The translations under genes and the position numbers were made by a program. Positions 5,480 to 8,579 of a stretch of 8,579 nt of DNA are shown here, in pieces. The stretch is from Roseicyclus sp. Its GTDB lineage: Bacteria > Pseudomonadota > Alphaproteobacteria > Rhodobacterales > Rhodobacteraceae. The stretch is from contig JAGYLB010000057.1 in NCBI GenBank assembly GCA_018401055.1, forward strand, positions 1 to 8,579. Reading direction: 5' to 3'. Position 1 is the first letter of the stretch, and the number at the start of each line of letters is the position of its first letter. Under the pieces are notes generated by a model. The model worked only from the letters and a program-made list of their open reading frames with translations, was not told the DNA's origin and did not search any database.

Positions 5480-6963
5480 CCAAACGACCGAACATTCTCA
5501 TGCTCTGCACCGACCAGCAACGCTGGGACACGCTGGGCGCGACTGGCAACCCCTTTGTGAAAACGCCCGACATCGACGCGCTTTATGCCGGGGGGGCTGC
5601 CGTGCCCCATGCCTATTGTCAGAGCCCGGTCTGCACCCCCAGCCGGGCCAGTTTCCTGACCGGACGCTATCCGCGAACGACCCGGACGCGCCAGAACGGG
5701 CAGGACATGCCCGCAGACGAACGCCTGCTGCCGCGCATCCTGGCCGACGCAGGCTATGCCTGCGGGCTGGCGGGCAAGCTGCATATCTCGGCCTGTCACC
5801 CGTCGGTTTCGCCGACCTACGAACCACGCATCAGCGACGGCTATCACGTCTTCCAGTGGTCCCATCATCCGGCCAGGGCGATGTCGGAAAACCCGCCGGG
5901 CGGCGGGTTCAAGCGCCTGCCGAACTGGCCGCTTAACGCCTATAACCTTTGGTTGTCCGCAAGAGGCGAACGCTATGAAACCCGGCCCGCCGAAGGCTCG
6001 GAGCACGTCAGCTATGGCCCGGAAGCCGAGAACCACCAGACGACGTGGTGCGCCGAAGAAGCCATATCGTTCCTTTCGGCCCACCAGGGCGGGACGCAAC
6101 CCTGGATGTTCTCGGTCAACTTCTTCGATCCGCACCACCCCTTCGATCCGCCGGAATCCTACCTGAAACACTATCTCGACCGGCTGGACGACATCCCCCT
6201 GCCGCCCTTTGAACAGGGCGAGTTGGACGACAAGCCCTCGTATCAGGCAATCGATCACCGCGGCGCCTATGGCGGGCGGGCCGGGCTGCCCTTTGACCGG
6301 ATGAGCGAGGGCGATCATCGTTTGGTGCGCGCCGCCTATTTTGCCATGTGCGATCTGATCAGCGATCAGGTGGGCAGGATCATCCGCGCGCTGGAGGAAA
6401 CCGGCCAGCGTGAGGATACGCTGGTGGTCTTCATGTCGGACCACGGCGAACTTTTGGGCGATCATGGCATCTATCTCAAGGGTCCGTTCTTCTATGAGCC
6501 TTCCGTGCGCGTCCCGCTGGTGCTGAACTGGCCGGGCACGATCCCGGCACAGGAGGTCGCGGGGTTGGTCGAACTGGTCGATCTGGCCCCGACCCTGCTG
6601 GAGGCGGCGGGTCTGCCGCCCGAGCCGGGAATGCAGGGGCGTTCCCTCTGGCCTGGGATTGCGGCGGGCAGGGGCCGATCCGACCGCGAAACCGTGTTCT
6701 GCGAATACGTCAACGCCATGTCCTGGCACGCGCAGGATCGTCCGACCATCCTGTCGATGGTGCGCAGCCGCGATCACAAGCTGGTCGTGGACCACGGCAC
6801 AGGGGGCGGCGAATTGTACGATCTGACCGCCGATCCGGGCGAAACCCGCAATCTCTGGTCCGACGCCGCTACGGCGGACGTGAAATCGGACATGTTGCTG
6901 GTGCTTGCCGATCGGCTGGCCTTTACGGCCGATCCGCTGCCCGAGCGGCGGGCCGACTGGTGA
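5476..6963 (+). CDS. Type I (formylglycine-dependent) sulfatase, probably cytoplasmic
   Basis: This 495-residue sulfatase hydrolyses a sulfate ester, using a cysteine that is converted to formylglycine. The signature [12 protein letters not shown] starts at Cys53, with Pro55 and Arg57 as required. Metal-binding and catalytic residues fit the family: Asp13 in TDQQ, the GKLH block (Lys101, His103), DPHH (218-221), [11 protein letters not shown] (321-331) with Asp322/His323, and Lys335 in LKGPFF. The C-terminal part ends in the usual [15 protein letters not shown] block. There is no signal peptide: [10 protein letters not shown] is the first core beta strand, so the enzyme should act in the cytoplasm on imported substrate. 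The start overlaps the permease 2 stop (ATGA), with GGGAG 10 bases upstream. A longer frame open to 4471 is only read-through of the permease genes. Specificity is uncertain. It could also be a phosphonate or phosphodiester hydrolase of the same superfamily, but CTPSR and the sugar operon favour a carbohydrate sulfatase. No formylglycine-generating enzyme is in the window. Confidence 0.93.
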   Translation: MTKRPNILMLCTDQQRWDTLGATGNPFVKTPDIDALYAGGAAVPHAYCQSPVCTPSRASFLTGRYPRTTRTRQNGQDMPADERLLPRILADAGYACGLAGKLHISACHPSVSPTYEPRISDGYHVFQWSHHPARAMSENPPGGGFKRLPNWPLNAYNLWLSARGERYETRPAEGSEHVSYGPEAENHQTTWCAEEAISFLSAHQGGTQPWMFSVNFFDPHHPFDPPESYLKHYLDRLDDIPLPPFEQGELDDKPSYQAIDHRGAYGGRAGLPFDRMSEGDHRLVRAAYFAMCDLISDQVGRIIRALEETGQREDTLVVFMSDHGELLGDHGIYLKGPFFYEPSVRVPLVLNWPGTIPAQEVAGLVELVDLAPTLLEAAGLPPEPGMQGRSLWPGIAAGRGRSDRETVFCEYVNAMSWHAQDRPTILSMVRSRDHKLVVDHGTGGGELYDLTADPGETRNLWSDAATADVKSDMLLVLADRLAFTADPLPERRADW

Positions 6964-6976
6964 AGGGACGGGCAGA

Positions 6977-8077
6977 ATGACCGCTATCGAGATCCGCGAT
7001 GTCGCCAAATCCTATGGGGCGCTCGAAGTCATGCGCCACATTTCGATGGAGATCGACAAGGGCGAGTTCATTGTCTTCGTCGGTCCTTCGGGGTGCGGGA
7101 AATCCACGCTGCTGCGCATGATCGCCGGTCTGGAAGAGATCAGCGACGGCGAAATCCTGATTGACGGGCGGGTGGTCAATGACGACCGCGCGTCAAAACG
7201 CGGCGTGGCAATGGTGTTTCAAAGCTACGCGCTCTACCCCCATATGACGGTGGAAGAGAACATGGCCTTCAGCCTGAAGCTTGCCGGCATTCCGAGTGCC
7301 GAGCGGCGCGAGCGTGTGAGCCGCGCTGCCAACATGCTCCAGCTGACCGACTATCTGCACCGCCGCCCCAAGGCATTGTCGGGTGGTCAACGCCAGAGGG
7401 TCGCAATCGGGCGGGCTATCGTTCGCGACCCCAAGATCTTTCTCTTCGATGAACCGCTGTCCAACCTGGACGCCGCGCTGCGTGTCTCGACCCGGCTGGA
7501 GATCGCCAAGCTGAAGGAGCGGCTGCCCGACACCACGATGATTTATGTCACCCACGACCAGACCGAGGCGATGACGCTGGCCGACCGCATCGTGGTGCTT
7601 AACGCCGGGCGGGTCGAGCAGATAGGCACCCCGGAGGATTTGTACCTGCGCCCGCGCAACCGCTTTATCGCAGGCTTCATCGGTTCGCCCGCCATGAATT
7701 TCCTGCCCTGCCGGTTTACGATCGACGGCGACACTCTGCGGGCCGAGACCACAGCAGGACGCGTCTGTCACGCGCGGTTCGTGGCGGTGGACGAGGCCGC
7801 GACCGAGGGCACACTGGGCGTCCGCCCCGAGCATCTGAGCGACTGCGGCGAAGCCGAAGCGCTGGTCTCGGGCAGGGTCGAGGTCGTGGAATACCTGGGC
7901 GACGTCACGCTGGTCCACCTCACGACCTCCGATGGGTTGGCCGTACAGGTCAAGATGGCGGGCGCGCGACTTCATGCGCCGGGGACAATCCTGCATCTGG
8001 GTGCCCCCGACGCCGCCATCTATGCCTTTAGCGATCAGGGCACCGCTCTGTGCAACCGCGCCACCCAGTCGTCCTAA
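6977..8077 (+). CDS. ABC transporter ATP-binding protein, MalK/UgpC-like
   Basis: This 366-residue ATPase powers the sugar importer by docking on the EAA loops of both permeases from the cytoplasm. All motifs are intact: Walker [10 protein letters not shown] (36-44), Q-loop [16 protein letters not shown] (81-96), signature LSGGQRQR (134-141), Walker B IFLFDEP (154-160), D-loop SNLD (162-165) and H-loop His193 in VTHDQTEAM. The C-terminal part from about 236 is the regulatory/TOBE extension with GSPAMNF (236-242) and VRPEHL (282-287), as in CUT1 sugar transporters. The ATG at 6977 has AAGGGACGGG just upstream and lies 13 bases after the sulfatase stop. The in-frame codon at 6905 would add 24 residues of sulfatase-coding sequence and is rejected. 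Its place after the sulfatase means the transporter genes are split by an enzyme gene. Confidence 0.95.
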   Translation: MTAIEIRDVAKSYGALEVMRHISMEIDKGEFIVFVGPSGCGKSTLLRMIAGLEEISDGEILIDGRVVNDDRASKRGVAMVFQSYALYPHMTVEENMAFSLKLAGIPSAERRERVSRAANMLQLTDYLHRRPKALSGGQRQRVAIGRAIVRDPKIFLFDEPLSNLDAALRVSTRLEIAKLKERLPDTTMIYVTHDQTEAMTLADRIVVLNAGRVEQIGTPEDLYLRPRNRFIAGFIGSPAMNFLPCRFTIDGDTLRAETTAGRVCHARFVAVDEAATEGTLGVRPEHLSDCGEAEALVSGRVEVVEYLGDVTLVHLTTSDGLAVQVKMAGARLHAPGTILHLGAPDAAIYAFSDQGTALCNRATQSS

Positions 8078-8095
8078 GTGAACCGGAGCCACTCC

Positions 8096-8579
8096 ATGAC
8101 CCTACTGCATCCCCGACCCATCATGTCGCGCGCCGGTTGGATCGATCTTTGCGGCGACTGGGACTTTGCCCATGACGACGCTGACGCGGGGCGCGCGGCA
8201 GGCTGGTCGTCCGGGAACGGCCCGTTCGACCGCAAGATTATCGTACCCTTCCCGCCGGAATCCCCTGCCTCGGGTATCGGGGACACGGCCTTTCATCCGG
8301 TGCTGTGGTATCGCCGCAGGCTGAGCGGCGCGCGCCACCCCGGCAAACGTACGATCCTGCATTTCGGCGCCGTGGATTACACCGCCGAGGTCTGGGTGAA
8401 CGGCGCGTCGGTGGCGCGGCACCGGGGCGGACAAACGCCGTTTTGTGCCGACATCACCGATCATCTGGCCGAGGACGGCAGTGCGACGCTGGTCGTGCGC
8501 GCCGAGGACAGCCCCACCGATCCCGGTCAGCCGCGCGGCAAGCAGGACTGGCAGCCCGAACCGCACGCCATCTGGTATC
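8096..8579 (+). CDS. Glycoside hydrolase family 2 protein, N-terminal part (cut by window edge)
   Basis: The first 161 codons of a gene that runs off the right edge without a stop. The product begins with the jelly-roll sugar-binding domain of GH2 enzymes (beta-galactosidase, beta-glucuronidase and beta-mannosidase group). Blocks visible are LCGDWDF (18-24), WYRRRL (71-76), LHFGAVDYTAEVWVNG (88-103), HRGGQTPF (109-116), PRGKQDW (146-152) and IWY (159-161). No signal peptide is present, so it should act in the cytoplasm on the imported glycoside, before or after desulfation. The ATG at 8096 follows GGAG (8085-8088) and starts 18 bases after the ATPase stop, in the same operon. Catalytic acid/base and nucleophile lie beyond the window, so neither activity nor linkage specificity can be judged. 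Confidence 0.88.
   Translation, partial: MTLLHPRPIMSRAGWIDLCGDWDFAHDDADAGRAAGWSSGNGPFDRKIIVPFPPESPASGIGDTAFHPVLWYRRRLSGARHPGKRTILHFGAVDYTAEVWVNGASVARHRGGQTPFCADITDHLAEDGSATLVVRAEDSPTDPGQPRGKQDWQPEPHAIWY

Noticed and set aside
5476..6963. Choline sulfatase (BetC) or phosphonate monoester hydrolase assignment
   Set aside because: There are no choline-uptake or betaine genes next to it, and it sits in a sugar importer operon. The CTPSR signature and the N-terminal TDQQRWD block fit general S1 sulfatases better, although only a subfamily search could exclude the hydrolase group.
5116..7008. Minus-strand open frame of about 630 codons opposite the sulfatase
   Set aside because: It is a codon-bias shadow in GC-rich DNA. 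The translation shows no family motifs, and the plus strand carries full sulfatase, permease and ATPase motifs.
1..8579. CRISPR array, tRNA or rRNA genes, defence or phage genes
   Set aside because: No regularly spaced repeats, no tRNA-like cloverleaf and no such protein families were recognised on either strand.

Overview
This high-GC window looks like part of an alphaproteobacterial genome, most plausibly of the Rhodobacterales. That placement rests on base composition, gene style and the IS630-type element; nothing here fixes a genus. It holds a catabolic locus for a sulfated carbohydrate, cut off at the right edge, with the end of an insertion sequence at the left edge.

Layout, left to right. 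Positions 1-256 are the 3' end of an IS630-family element: the last 77 codons of the transposase plus a presumed inverted-repeat end next to a TA. Positions 297-2091 form a leftward pair: a LacI-family regulator and, 16 bases downstream of it, a short-chain dehydrogenase that closely resembles dicarbonyl/L-xylulose reductase (DCXR). Positions 2092-2246 are a divergent control region with two near-identical palindromes (core GGTTATAAATAAC). One sits on the -35 region of the lacI promoter and the other inside a candidate promoter of the rightward operon.

From 2247 to the right edge runs a tightly packed rightward operon: a Tat-exported solute-binding protein, two carbohydrate-type ABC permeases, a type I (formylglycine) sulfatase without a signal peptide, a MalK-like ATPase, and the first 161 codons of a glycoside hydrolase family 2 enzyme. 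Permease 1/permease 2 and permease 2/sulfatase overlap as ATGA junctions. A strong GC-rich stem-loop lies between the binding-protein gene and the first permease gene.

The inferred logic is that the periplasmic binding protein and a CUT1-type ABC importer bring in an intact sulfated saccharide or glycoside. A cytoplasmic sulfatase then removes sulfate and the GH2 enzyme cuts the glycosidic bond. The NADP(H)-type SDR may reduce or oxidise a released sugar or carbonyl product, and the LacI protein senses the substrate or a breakdown product and controls both transcription units. The exact substrate cannot be read from this window. The system is a recognisable type of sugar-utilisation locus, not a wholly new class. 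Its distinctive points are the sulfatase sandwiched between transporter genes and the well-resolved twin operator.
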